Below are positions 8,924 through 17,479 of a stretch of DNA of 64,000 bases, one piece after another; within the stretch, counting starts at the first letter, position 1; each line of letters opens with the position of its first letter. The DNA is from CAVWCQ01 sp963753545 (GTDB lineage Bacteria > Chloroflexota > Anaerolineae > Aggregatilineales > Aggregatilineaceae): the NCBI GenBank assembly GCA_963753545.1, contig CAVWCQ010000008.1:1984001-2048000 (forward strand), read 5' to 3'. Both the position numbers and the translations under genes were made by a program. The notes beneath the pieces are model-generated. The model saw only the letters and a list, made by a program, of their open reading frames with translations, did no database searches and was not told the origin of the DNA.

Positions 8924-11039
8924 ATGCTAGAAGCGTTTTTCCAACCCAACGCAGTTGCAATCATTGGAGCCAGTTCGACCCCTGGCAAGCTCGGCTATAG
9001 CGTGCTTGCTAACGTGATCAAGTCGGGCTTCAAGGGTAACATTTATCCGATCAACCCCGGCGCTGCCGAAATCTATGGGCATAAGTCGTACCCGTCTGTT
9101 CTCGACCTGCCCGAAACGCCCGATCTCGCCGTGATCGTGATCCCCTACAATCACGTCCCAGCAGCCATGCAGCAGTGCGGTGAAAAGGGGATTCCGGCTG
9201 TTGTCGTGATCAGCGCCGGATTCCGCGAATCTGGTGTTGAAGGCGTGGAACGCGAGCAGGAAGTTGTTAAAATCGCCAAAGAGTATGGCATCCGCGTGAT
9301 CGGTCCGAACTGCCTGGGAATTATCGACACGGCGACACCCATCAACGCCACCTTTGCCGCCGGAACGCCGCCGCGCGGCAGCATCGCCTTCATGTCGCAG
9401 TCGGGGGCGCTGCAAACCGCTATCCTCGACTGGTCACTGGCTGCCAAAGACCTGGGATTCAGCAAGTTCGTCAGCCTGGGCAACAAAGCCGACATCAGCG
9501 AAATTGACCTGATGTTAGCCTGGGCCGATGACCCGGAAAGCCGCGTGATCCTGGCCTATGTTGAAGGCGTGCCGAAAGGGCAAGAGTTTATCCGCGTGGC
9601 GCGTGAAGTCAGCCGCAAGAAACCCATTCTGGTCCTGAAAAGCGGCGTCACCGAGTCTGGTTCGCGCGCGGTGTCCAGCCACACCGGGTCGCTGGCTGGA
9701 TCGCAGCAGGCTTATGATGCTGCCTTCTACCAGTCCGGCATCCTGCGCATGAATACGCTGCAAGAACTGTTCGACAATGCGCGCGCGTTCGCTGACCAGC
9801 CGCTGCTGATCGGCGACCGGATCGCGATTGTCACGAACGCGGGCGGCCCTGGCATTCTGGCAACCGATACGCTGGAACGCGCAAGACTGCGCCTGTCCCG
9901 GTTCGAAAAAGAAACGACTGAAAAATTAAAGACGACCATTCCCGAAGCGGGAAGCGCGCATAACCCGGTGGACGTGCTGGGTGATGCCCGCAGTGACCGC
10001 TATGCGGCAGCGATGGAACTGGTCGCAGCGGATCCTAACGTAGACGGGCTGCTGTGCATTGTCACCCCGCAGGCCATGACGGAAATTGTTGAGACAGCGA
10101 ACGCCATTGGACAGCTCAGCGTCCGTATGCGCGAAAAGGGCATCACAAAGCCGATCCTGTGCGCGTTTATGGGTGAAGCTCGGGCCAAAGCCGGCGTCGA
10201 TATTCTCTCCAGCTATGAAATCCCGAACTACCGGTTCCCTGAACAGGCAGCGGGCGCTTTCGCGGCGATGCGAGATTACCGCGAGGCCCAGTCTCGCCCC
10301 GATGCGGATACTGGTTCGTTTTGACGTGGATCAGGAATCCGTCCGCAAGGTCTTTGGCGACGTGCGTGCCGACGGTCGCGTGAGCGTTGGTGAGCTTGAA
10401 AGCCGCGCCGTTGCCGAGGCCTATGGCCTGCGACTGCCCGCCAGCCGGTTAGCCGAAAACGCTGATCAGGCGGTACAGATTGCCAATGAGATCGGCTATC
10501 CGGTGGTGTTGAAGATCTCCAGCCCGGACATTCTGCACAAGACCGACGTCGGCGGCGTGAAGGTCGGGCTGCGCAGCGCGGCGGACGTGCGCGACGCGTT
10601 CGATCTGATTGTGTACCGGGCGACTCGCTACGTGCCCGATGCGCGCATCTGGGGCTGCCTCGTCCAGCAGATGGTCCCGATGGATGGCACGGAAGTGCTG
10701 GTCGGCATGAACCGCGACCCGCAGTTCGGCCCGTTGGTGACTTTTGGGTTAGGTGGTATTCTGGTAGAAGTGCTGAAGGACGTCACCTTCCGCATTGCTC
10801 CATTTGGAAAACAAGACGCCGAAAAGATGCTGGATGAAATTCGTGCCAATGCACTGCTGCGCGGCGTGCGTGGTCGCCCCCCGGCGGACCGCGAGGCGAT
10901 GATCGAAACTCTGCTGCGTATTGGGCAGTTAGTGACTGATTTCCCGGAAATTGTCGAGATGGATATTAACCCGCTGATGGTTTATGAGAGCGGGCGTGGA
11001 GCAATTGCGCTGGATATGCGCCTGGTACTGAAGAGCTAG
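8924..11039 (+). CDS. ADP-forming acetyl-CoA synthetase (fused alpha and beta), frameshifted
   Basis: The enzyme makes ATP and acetate from acetyl-CoA, ADP and phosphate in the cytoplasm. About 705 codons match the fused ACD family. The N-terminal CoA-binding domain has AVAIIGASSTPGKLGYSVL. The ligase domains include IAFMSQSGALQTAILDW and the phospho-His loop SSHTGSLAGS. The C-terminal ATP-grasp part has PVVLKISSPDILHKTDVGG and GLGGILVEVLKDVTFRIAP. One extra base in the C run 10297-10300 splits the gene between the ligase and ATP-grasp parts, close to where separate subunits are divided in other organisms. However, no start with a ribosome site suits a separate second gene. Confidence 0.9.
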
Positions 11040-11066
11040 GGCTGCAACGGTAAAGGGTAAAAGGAC

Positions 11067-12155
11067 ATGAAAAGTCTGTACATTACTTCGGTCAGTACGT
11101 TTTCCGGCAAGACCGCGCTGAGTCTGGGGCTGGGCTTGCGGATGCAGGCGGCGGGTCTGAAGGTTGGATATATCAAGCCAGTCAGCACGCAGCCCTACGA
11201 AGCAGGCGGGCGCGTGCTCGACGAAGATGCCGACTTTGTGCGGCGGACTCTGGGCCTCGACACGCCCCCCTGGGAACTTTCCCCGGTAATTATCACCAGC
11301 GAACTGCTTGCCTCTGTGTTCGATGGCACGATGGACCGTGACCTGATGGGCGAAATTGAGCAGGCAATTCAGGCGGCGGGTGAAGACAAAGACATCGTGC
11401 TGATGGAAGGCGGCTCAAGCATGCGTGAAGGCTATGCCGTCGGGCTGAACACGCTGAGCGTGGTTGAAAAACTGAAGGTTCCGGCACTGAGCGTCGTCAG
11501 CTTCCAGGGCGAGCAGTGCCTCGCCGGAATGTGCGTTCTGGACGATATTCTCGCCTCGAAGCGCCGCCTGGGTGTCGGTGATCTGCTGCTGGGCGTGGTG
11601 ATCAACGGCGTCCCGCGCGAAGACATGAAGTACATCCGCGAAAAGCTGGTCCCGTTTGTTGAAGCGCAGGGCATCAAGGTATACGGCGTGCTGCCCTTCG
11701 ACCCGTATCTGCGCGCGTTGAGCGTGGGCGAGATCATTGACGCTCTGGGCGCTAAGGTTTTGACCGGATCGCACTTGCGCGAACGGCTGGTTGAGCACAT
11801 GAGCGTCGGCGCGATGTCGGTTGAAGCCGCGCTGCCGCGCTTCCGCCGCCAGTTGAATAAAGCCGTCTTCACAGGCGGCGACCGCACGGATATCCAGGCC
11901 GCCGCGCTGGAAACCAGCACGACCTGCCTGGTCCTGACGGGCAATCTCCAGCCGACCTCCACGATCCTCAAGCGCGCCGAAGAGCTGAACGTCGCCGTCC
12001 TGCTCGTCCCGGACAGCACGCTCGAAGCGATTGAGAAGGTCGAAGGCGTGTTTGGCAAAACCAGCCTGGGCCAGCCGGAGAAGTTGAGCCGCTTCCAGGC
12101 CATGCTTTCTGAACACATGGACTACGCGGGCCTGCTGCACGATCTGGGCCTCTAG
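11067..12155 (+). CDS. Phosphotransacetylase-like DRTGG-domain protein
   Basis: 362 residues. The N-terminus is a dethiobiotin-synthetase/AAA-type P-loop domain (YITSVSTFSGKTALSLGLGL, with IVLMEGGSS around 113-121). The C-terminal half carries a DRTGG domain (FTGGDRTDIQAAALETS, about 271-287). This architecture equals the N-terminal regulatory part of long phosphotransacetylases without the catalytic domain. It starts 27 bases after the acetyl-CoA synthetase gene and probably shares its transcript. A role in sensing acetyl-CoA or nucleotide status for that enzyme is inferred from position. Confidence 0.85.
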   Translation: MKSLYITSVSTFSGKTALSLGLGLRMQAAGLKVGYIKPVSTQPYEAGGRVLDEDADFVRRTLGLDTPPWELSPVIITSELLASVFDGTMDRDLMGEIEQAIQAAGEDKDIVLMEGGSSMREGYAVGLNTLSVVEKLKVPALSVVSFQGEQCLAGMCVLDDILASKRRLGVGDLLLGVVINGVPREDMKYIREKLVPFVEAQGIKVYGVLPFDPYLRALSVGEIIDALGAKVLTGSHLRERLVEHMSVGAMSVEAALPRFRRQLNKAVFTGGDRTDIQAAALETSTTCLVLTGNLQPTSTILKRAEELNVAVLLVPDSTLEAIEKVEGVFGKTSLGQPEKLSRFQAMLSEHMDYAGLLHDLGL

Positions 12156-12170
12156 CACCCCAATAATAAT

Positions 12171-12198
12171 CCCCTCTCCTGCCCGTGTTGGAGAGGGG
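12171..12198. repeat. Intergenic hairpin repeat
   Basis: Perfect arms CCCCTCTCC (12171-12179) and GGAGAGGGG (12190-12198) enclose a 10-base loop, followed by a GC-rich tail (CGAGCTTGCTCGGGCGGGG). No T run follows, so it is not a classic terminator. It looks like a dispersed palindromic element between the DRTGG gene and enolase. Confidence 0.55.
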
Positions 12199-12307
12199 AG
12201 CCGAGCTTGCTCGGGCGGGGTGAGGAAAATTCCTGAGCTGGGCGCTGTGCCCGGCTCGTTGTGTGCAATACAACTGTCTATAAAAGCATCAAGGAGAATG
12301 TTAAGCC

Positions 12308-13600
12308 ATGTCTATTATTGAAAACGTCATTGGCCGCGAAGTTCTGGACTCGCGTGGAAACCCGACTGTTGAAGTCGAAGTACTGCTGGACGACGGCAGT
12401 TGGGGCCGGGCGATTGTGCCCAGCGGTGCCAGCACGGGTGAATATGAAGCGGTGGAACTGCGCGACGGCGACAAGAAGCGCTACGGTGGCAAGGGCGTGC
12501 TCAAAGCCGTTGACAACGTGAACGACGAAATTGCTGAAGCACTGCTTGGCTGGGATGCCACCGACCAGAAGGGCATCGACGAGATGCTGATCGAGCTGGA
12601 CGGCACGCCAACCAAGGCCAAACTGGGCGCAAATGCGATCCTCGGCGCGTCTCTGGCAGTGGCACACGCGGCAGCCGACAGCGTGGGCCTGCCCCTCTAT
12701 CGCTACCTGGGCGGCGTTTATGCCCACACCCTGCCCGTGCCAATGATGAACATCCTCAACGGCGGCAAGCACGCGGCTGACAGCACCGACTTCCAGGAAT
12801 TTATGGTCATGCCCGTCGGCGCGGAAAACTTCCACGAAGCCGTTCGCTGGTGCGCGGAGATTTACCAGAGCCTGAAGAAAGTCCTCAGCAGCAAGGGCCA
12901 CCGCACGACGGTTGGTGATGAGGGTGGTTTTGCTCCCAGCCTGCCCAGCAATGCGGGCGCGATTGAAGTGATCCTCGAAGCGATTGAAAAAGCGGGTTAT
13001 ATCCCCGGCGAGCAGATTTTCATCGCGCTTGACCCCGCCGCGAGCGAGATTTACCATGACGGCAAGTACGTCCTGGCAAAAGAAGGCCGCAGCCTGAGCG
13101 GTGAAGAAATGGTCGCGTTCTGGGCGGACTGGATGGCCAAGTATCCGATTATTTCGCTGGAAGACGGCCTCGATCAGAATGACTGGGATAACTGGGTGCT
13201 GCTGCGCAAGACCGTTGGCGACCAGGTGCAGATCGTTGGCGATGACCTGCTGGTCACGAACCCGGAGCGCGTCGCGAAAGCGATCAAGCTTGGCGCTTGC
13301 AACAGCCTGCTGTGCAAACTGAACCAGATCGGCACGGTGACTGAATCCTTCGCCGCCAGCCACCTGAGCCAGATCCATAACTGGACCGTCGTGGTCAGCC
13401 ACCGTTCAGGCGAGACCGAAGACGCGACGATTGCCGATGTCGTCGTTGCCCTCAACGCGGGCCAGATCAAAACCGGCGCGCCCGCCCGTTCGGACCGGAT
13501 CGCGAAGTACAACCAACTGATGCGCATCGAAGAGATGCTGGGTTCAGCGGCGACCTACGCGGGCAAGAACGCCTTCCCGAACATCAAACGCACGCTGTAA
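12308..13600 (+). CDS. eno: Enolase
   Basis: Converts 2-phosphoglycerate to phosphoenolpyruvate. 430 residues, the normal length. Signatures: REVLDSRGNPTVEVEV at the N-terminus, VPSGASTGEYEAVELRD, catalytic HRTTVGDEGGFAPSL, metal ligands in SLEDGLDQNDW and VGDDLLVTNP, LLCKLNQIGTVTES, and VVSHRSGETEDATIAD. The frame is intact. It lies between the acetyl-CoA synthetase pair and pyruvate kinase, forming a lower-glycolysis and ATP-yielding cluster. Confidence 0.98.
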   Translation: MSIIENVIGREVLDSRGNPTVEVEVLLDDGSWGRAIVPSGASTGEYEAVELRDGDKKRYGGKGVLKAVDNVNDEIAEALLGWDATDQKGIDEMLIELDGTPTKAKLGANAILGASLAVAHAAADSVGLPLYRYLGGVYAHTLPVPMMNILNGGKHAADSTDFQEFMVMPVGAENFHEAVRWCAEIYQSLKKVLSSKGHRTTVGDEGGFAPSLPSNAGAIEVILEAIEKAGYIPGEQIFIALDPAASEIYHDGKYVLAKEGRSLSGEEMVAFWADWMAKYPIISLEDGLDQNDWDNWVLLRKTVGDQVQIVGDDLLVTNPERVAKAIKLGACNSLLCKLNQIGTVTESFAASHLSQIHNWTVVVSHRSGETEDATIADVVVALNAGQIKTGAPARSDRIAKYNQLMRIEEMLGSAATYAGKNAFPNIKRTL

Positions 13601-13628
13601 ATCACACGAAACAATTGGAATTCAGGAA

Positions 13629-13696
13629 ATCAGGGCGGGTTAACAAACTCGCCCCTACAGTTCAAGGGTAGGGGCAGGTTTCTGACCCGCCCTGAT
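13629..13696. repeat. Composite intergenic hairpin
   Basis: Outer arms ATCAGGGCGGGT (13629-13640) and ACCCGCCCTGAT (13685-13696) are perfect complements. Inner arms GCCCCTAC (13651-13658) and GTAGGGGC (13668-13675) are also perfect. The result is a long two-stage stem-loop between enolase and pyruvate kinase. Pieces of the same text (CGCCCCTA) occur at about 31111 and 31378, so it probably belongs to a dispersed family. Confidence 0.6.
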
Positions 13697-13719
13697 GGTC
13701 GACAGAAAGGACTCTCCAG

Positions 13720-15204
13720 GTGGGAACAGCACTGCACGATTATCAGAAGCGCACCAAGATTGTCGCCACGATTGGGCCTGCCTCGCAGGATGCGGGTATG
13801 CTGCGGGCGATGATCCGGGCCGGAATGGACGTGGCGCGCATCAATTTCAGCCACGGTGATTATGAAGCGCACGCTCGCAATATCGCGTCGATCCGCCGCT
13901 TGGCAGACGAAGAAGATGCTGTCGTTGCTATTATGACCGACTTGCAAGGCCCCAAACTGCGGTTGGGAACCCTGGTACAAGAGCCGCTGGAACTGACCGA
14001 GGGTGACCGCGTGACTCTGACGCCGCGCACCGAGGGGCTTGATCCGGAGCAGCCGTTTGTTGTCCCTATGCCGCATCCTGACGTGCTGCGCGATCTTAAA
14101 CTGGGGGATCGCCTGTTGATCGATGACGGGCAGATGGAATTTGTCGTGCAGGCCAAGCGCGGGACGGATGTAACCTGTGAGGTGGTCACGGGTGGGCCGC
14201 TCAAGTCGCGCAAGGGCGTCAGCGCGCCCGATACGACGCTCTCACTCTCCTCGATTACGGAGCAGGACCGCGAACACGTTAAATTTGCGCTGGAGCAGAA
14301 GGTTGATTACATCGCGCTCTCCTTTGTGCGTACTGCCGATGATATGCGCGAACTGCGCTGGTTGGTCCGCCACCTGGACGGCGATGTAGCGCTGATCGCC
14401 AAGATCGAGAAGGCCGAGGCGATTGCCAATTTTGACGCGATCCTGGAACAGTCCGATGGAATCATGGTAGCGCGCGGCGATCTCGGTGTTGAAACGCCTG
14501 CCGAACAGGTCCCAGTTCACCAGAAAAATATCATCCGGCGCTGCAACGAGGCAGGCAAACCGGTCATCACGGCAACGCAGATGCTCAACAGCATGATCGA
14601 GAATCCGCGCCCGACCCGTGCCGAAGCCAGTGACGTCGCCAACGCTATTTTTGACGGGACTGATGCCGTCATGCTTTCTGGCGAAACGGCAGTGGGTAAA
14701 TATCCGCTGCAATCCATTGAAATGATGTCCAGCATCGCCCAGATTGCCGAGCAGTATCTGCACCAGCATGCCGAACTGCACCATAAGACTCTGAGCCTGG
14801 AAGAACTCAAGATCGAGAAGCGGCGCTCTGTCCCGGCAGCGATCAGCCATGTGACGTGCGAAATGGCTGAAATGCTCGACGCGCGTTTGATTGTCGCCAG
14901 CACATGGTCCGGCTATACGGCGCGGCGCGTGGCCCGCGAACGTCCCTACACGCCGATCCTGGCAGTGACGCCTAACCGTGTGACCTATAACCGGTTGGCG
15001 TTGGTTTGGGGTGTCACACCGATCCTGGTAGACCAGTTTAAGACGATTGACGAGATGATCGATGTTGTCACCAGGACGGCCCGTGAGTCGCGCATGGTGG
15101 CGATTGACGACACGATGATCATCATTGGCGGTGTGCCATTTGGCATCGGCGGGCAGACGAATTTTCTGAAGGTTCTGCGCGTGGGAGAACTCGATAAAGA
15201 CTAA
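13720..15204 (+). CDS. pyk: Pyruvate kinase
   Basis: Makes pyruvate and ATP from phosphoenolpyruvate. 494 residues from GTG 13720 (GAAAGG upstream). Signatures: KIVATIGPASQDAGML, ARINFSHGDYEAH, MTDLQGPKLRLGTL, ALIAKIEKAEAIANFDAIL, MVARGDLGVETPAEQVP and TATQMLNSMIENPRPTRAE with SGETAVGKYP. The C-terminal regulatory domain is present (VASTWSGYTARRVARERP). Its stop TAA overlaps the ATG of the next gene (TAATG), so translation is probably coupled. Confidence 0.98.
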   Translation: MGTALHDYQKRTKIVATIGPASQDAGMLRAMIRAGMDVARINFSHGDYEAHARNIASIRRLADEEDAVVAIMTDLQGPKLRLGTLVQEPLELTEGDRVTLTPRTEGLDPEQPFVVPMPHPDVLRDLKLGDRLLIDDGQMEFVVQAKRGTDVTCEVVTGGPLKSRKGVSAPDTTLSLSSITEQDREHVKFALEQKVDYIALSFVRTADDMRELRWLVRHLDGDVALIAKIEKAEAIANFDAILEQSDGIMVARGDLGVETPAEQVPVHQKNIIRRCNEAGKPVITATQMLNSMIENPRPTRAEASDVANAIFDGTDAVMLSGETAVGKYPLQSIEMMSSIAQIAEQYLHQHAELHHKTLSLEELKIEKRRSVPAAISHVTCEMAEMLDARLIVASTWSGYTARRVARERPYTPILAVTPNRVTYNRLALVWGVTPILVDQFKTIDEMIDVVTRTARESRMVAIDDTMIIIGGVPFGIGGQTNFLKVLRVGELDKD

Positions 15205-16113
15205 TGTCCATCCTTCTCGATGCAGTCTATAGTGTTATTGCGCCCATCGTTCTGATCGTCTTATTAGCCGTTTTTATTGACCGCAGACTGAACTTTGATT
15301 CGAAGTCACTGGCACGGTCTACTGTCTATATCTTTTCGCCGTTCCTGGTGCTTGACGGGATGGCAAACTCGAAGCTAAACGCCGGGGAAGCAGGAGCGGT
15401 AGCAGCGATGGCTGTCCTCAACTCACTGCTGATTATTTTGGTTGCCATCATTGTGGCCCGGCTGCTCCGTCTGGATCGGCGTACCGCAAGCGCGTTTATT
15501 CTAAGTGCTGGCTTGATCAACGCGGGAAATTACGGCATCCCACTCAGCCGTTTTGCGTTTGGTGAGGCGGGCGAGGATCCGGCGATTGTCTATTTTGTAG
15601 TCACTGTGGTGATTTCCAACACGCTCGGCGTCTATTTTGCCTCCGCTGGATACCGTTCCGACGCGCCAGGCGATTGCGAACGCCTTCAAGGTCCCGCTGC
15701 CCTACGCCGCGCTGGTCGGGTTGATCATCAATGTGACCAATTTTAAGATGCCCCTGCCGGTTGAGCGCTCCGTGTCTTTGCTGAGCGACGCGGCGATCCC
15801 GGTGATGCTGGTCGTGCTGGGCATGCAGCTTTCGCGCTCCTCCGTGCGGGGCAAAATGCGCAACATCCTGACGGCAGCCGGGCTGCGGCTGGTGGCTTCC
15901 CCGTTAATTGCTGTCGTGCTGGCCCTGATTCTGGGCGTTACAGGGTTGGAGCGGCAGGTCTCGATCACACAGGCCGGGATGCCTACCGCTGTGATGAGCG
16001 CGGTGCTGGCCGCTGAGTTTGGCAGCGACGCGGAATTTGTGACGGCGGTCATCGCTGTCAGCACGGTGTTGAGTATGATCACGCTGGCAATTCTGCTGGC
16101 ATTCGTGATGTAA
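15204..16113 (+). CDS. AEC-family (auxin efflux carrier) membrane transporter, frameshifted
   Basis: About 303 codons with ten or so hydrophobic helices, starting YSVIAPIVLIVLLAVFIDRR. The family motif region FILSAGLINAGNYGIPLSRF is in the first half; VERSVSLLSDAAIPVMLVVLGMQL and AGMPTAVMSAVLAAEFG are in the second, as in AEC transporters. The halves are in different frames and join by dropping one base near 15651. AEC proteins export organic acids or similar anions. Coupling to pyruvate kinase suggests pyruvate or malate as substrate, but that is inference. Confidence 0.82.
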
Positions 16114-16172
16114 TTTAGCAACCCTCACACTTGGACCGAATCAGGGCCTTGTGCTCCATCTTAGCTGAGAAC

Positions 16173-16202
16173 AGCGCGGCGAATAGAAGTCGCGCTTTTT
16201 TT
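16173..16202 (+). terminator. Intrinsic terminator after the AEC transporter
   Basis: Arms AGCGCGGC (16173-16180) and GTCGCGCT (16189-16196), one mismatch, are followed by seven T residues. It closes the glycolytic transcription unit. Confidence 0.75.
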
Positions 16203-16219
16203 CACACAGTTGTGAAAAA
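16198..16219. promoter_or_regulatory. Perfect 9-bp palindrome, operator-like
   Basis: TTTTTCACA (16198-16206) and TGTGAAAAA (16211-16219) are perfect complements around a 4-base centre. TACAAT (16226-16231) just downstream could be a -10 for the gene at 16267. The T run is shared with the terminator. The TGTGA-type half-site resembles CRP/FNR-class operators, but no regulator can be assigned. Confidence 0.4.
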
Positions 16220-16266
16220 CAGGATTACAATAGAAGTAGCAGAATACAGCTGAAAAGAGGTGGGGC

Positions 16267-17445
16267 ATGTCTACGTCGAGCAAAACTGTCGATTATTCTC
16301 CATTTCCAGCCCACGAATCAGAGTGGAATATTCAGGATGTTCTGCGTTACGAGTTTGAACGCTCACAGGTTGTCTCCGCATTCTGTGACTGGGAGAGCGA
16401 CGTACCGCGGAAGATCATTGACGCACTTTTGGACGTGCTCAAGGGTGGTTATCCGTCCTCTGTTTATCTCGCTGAAAGGCCGCGCCCCGCTGCCTGGACG
16501 CGAAAAATCAAGCTGTTTTTCGCAGGTCTGCCCGGTGAGGTCATTACCGTTATTGGTGGCGGCACGCCTCGGCTGTGGTCGGGAAATGAAGTGGCCTACC
16601 ATCTACCCAATCCGGACGCCCATCGCCCATCCTTCACACACCATTTTGCTCTGCGCGATGGATTTTTAGTCAAGGAAGATATTGGCTATGCTGAGGTGCA
16701 GGGCGGGCTGGCGCTGCCCCTGTCTGTGCACATCCATAAGCGGATGAACCATGCCTCAGGGCTGCTTGGGAATTCAGGCGGAATCCCGGCTGTGTTGATC
16801 AGGGGGCAGTTCGTTATTCCCCGCTGGAAGGGCGGGTTCCTGGTCTATCGCGAACCCTTAAATCACCACCCTGCCATCTATCTCCACCGTGGCATGCAGG
16901 GGGATCGTGTATTCCTCAAAGGGGTTGAGAGCCTGTTCCGGCTGCTTCAGCATGTTAACCGCGAGATGTTCAATGGCGATCTGGTGCGCCACGTCAATGG
17001 GGGAAGTGCGAATCTGGGCTTCACGCCCGATGGGGCGGTAGTGGTTCGCGGCTGGGGGAGACGGTTCGATGAACGGGTGCCCGACTGGTCACCGGACGAT
17101 TTGAGAAAGCACCGGATGTGCGAAGTGCTGAGTGCTTTAGCCGGGTTGATTGGCGAAATCCTGAACTGCGGCAGAACCCCCGCCGAACAGCGCCATTTGA
17201 TTATCGATACGGTCAAAACCGGTGTCGAGAGTTACACGGGTCGCCAGAAAACCCTTGATTCAGTAGGGCTGGCGGTAGGACTGCCTAACCAGGATGATCT
17301 TCTTGGCAAATACAGCCGGATCGATGTGAACCGCTATCACGGCACGCAGGAATACCTGGAACATGCCATGTTCCACACCGAGTGCGGCCAGTTACCCGAT
17401 AGAATCAAGCAGTGGTTGATCGAGTGTGTTGAGTTTTATCTGTAG
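16267..17445 (+). CDS. Conserved-looking protein of unknown function
   Basis: 392 residues, soluble, no signal peptide or membrane segment. GAAAAGAGGTGGGGC before the ATG gives a good ribosome site. Composition is balanced, with several short His-containing motifs (FTHHFALRDGF, SVHIHKRMNHASG, EPLNHHPAIYLHRG) and Gly-rich turns (VITVIGGGTPRLWSGN). I do not recognise a family. The gene stands alone between the glycolytic cluster's terminator and an oppositely oriented WD40 gene. Codon use resembles its neighbours. Confidence 0.75.
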   Translation: MSTSSKTVDYSPFPAHESEWNIQDVLRYEFERSQVVSAFCDWESDVPRKIIDALLDVLKGGYPSSVYLAERPRPAAWTRKIKLFFAGLPGEVITVIGGGTPRLWSGNEVAYHLPNPDAHRPSFTHHFALRDGFLVKEDIGYAEVQGGLALPLSVHIHKRMNHASGLLGNSGGIPAVLIRGQFVIPRWKGGFLVYREPLNHHPAIYLHRGMQGDRVFLKGVESLFRLLQHVNREMFNGDLVRHVNGGSANLGFTPDGAVVVRGWGRRFDERVPDWSPDDLRKHRMCEVLSALAGLIGEILNCGRTPAEQRHLIIDTVKTGVESYTGRQKTLDSVGLAVGLPNQDDLLGKYSRIDVNRYHGTQEYLEHAMFHTECGQLPDRIKQWLIECVEFYL

Positions 17446-17479
17446 CCACAGGTAAGGGCGTGGTCAGCAGCGACGCCTC

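Noticed and set aside
10290..10310. Programmed frameshift in acetyl-CoA synthetase at CCCC
   Set aside because: There is no slippery heptamer or downstream structure of note, and many unrelated genes in the window have similar single-base shifts.
12278..13402. 374-codon minus-strand ORF opposite enolase
   Set aside because: It is a shadow of the highly biased enolase codons, with no motif or ribosome site.
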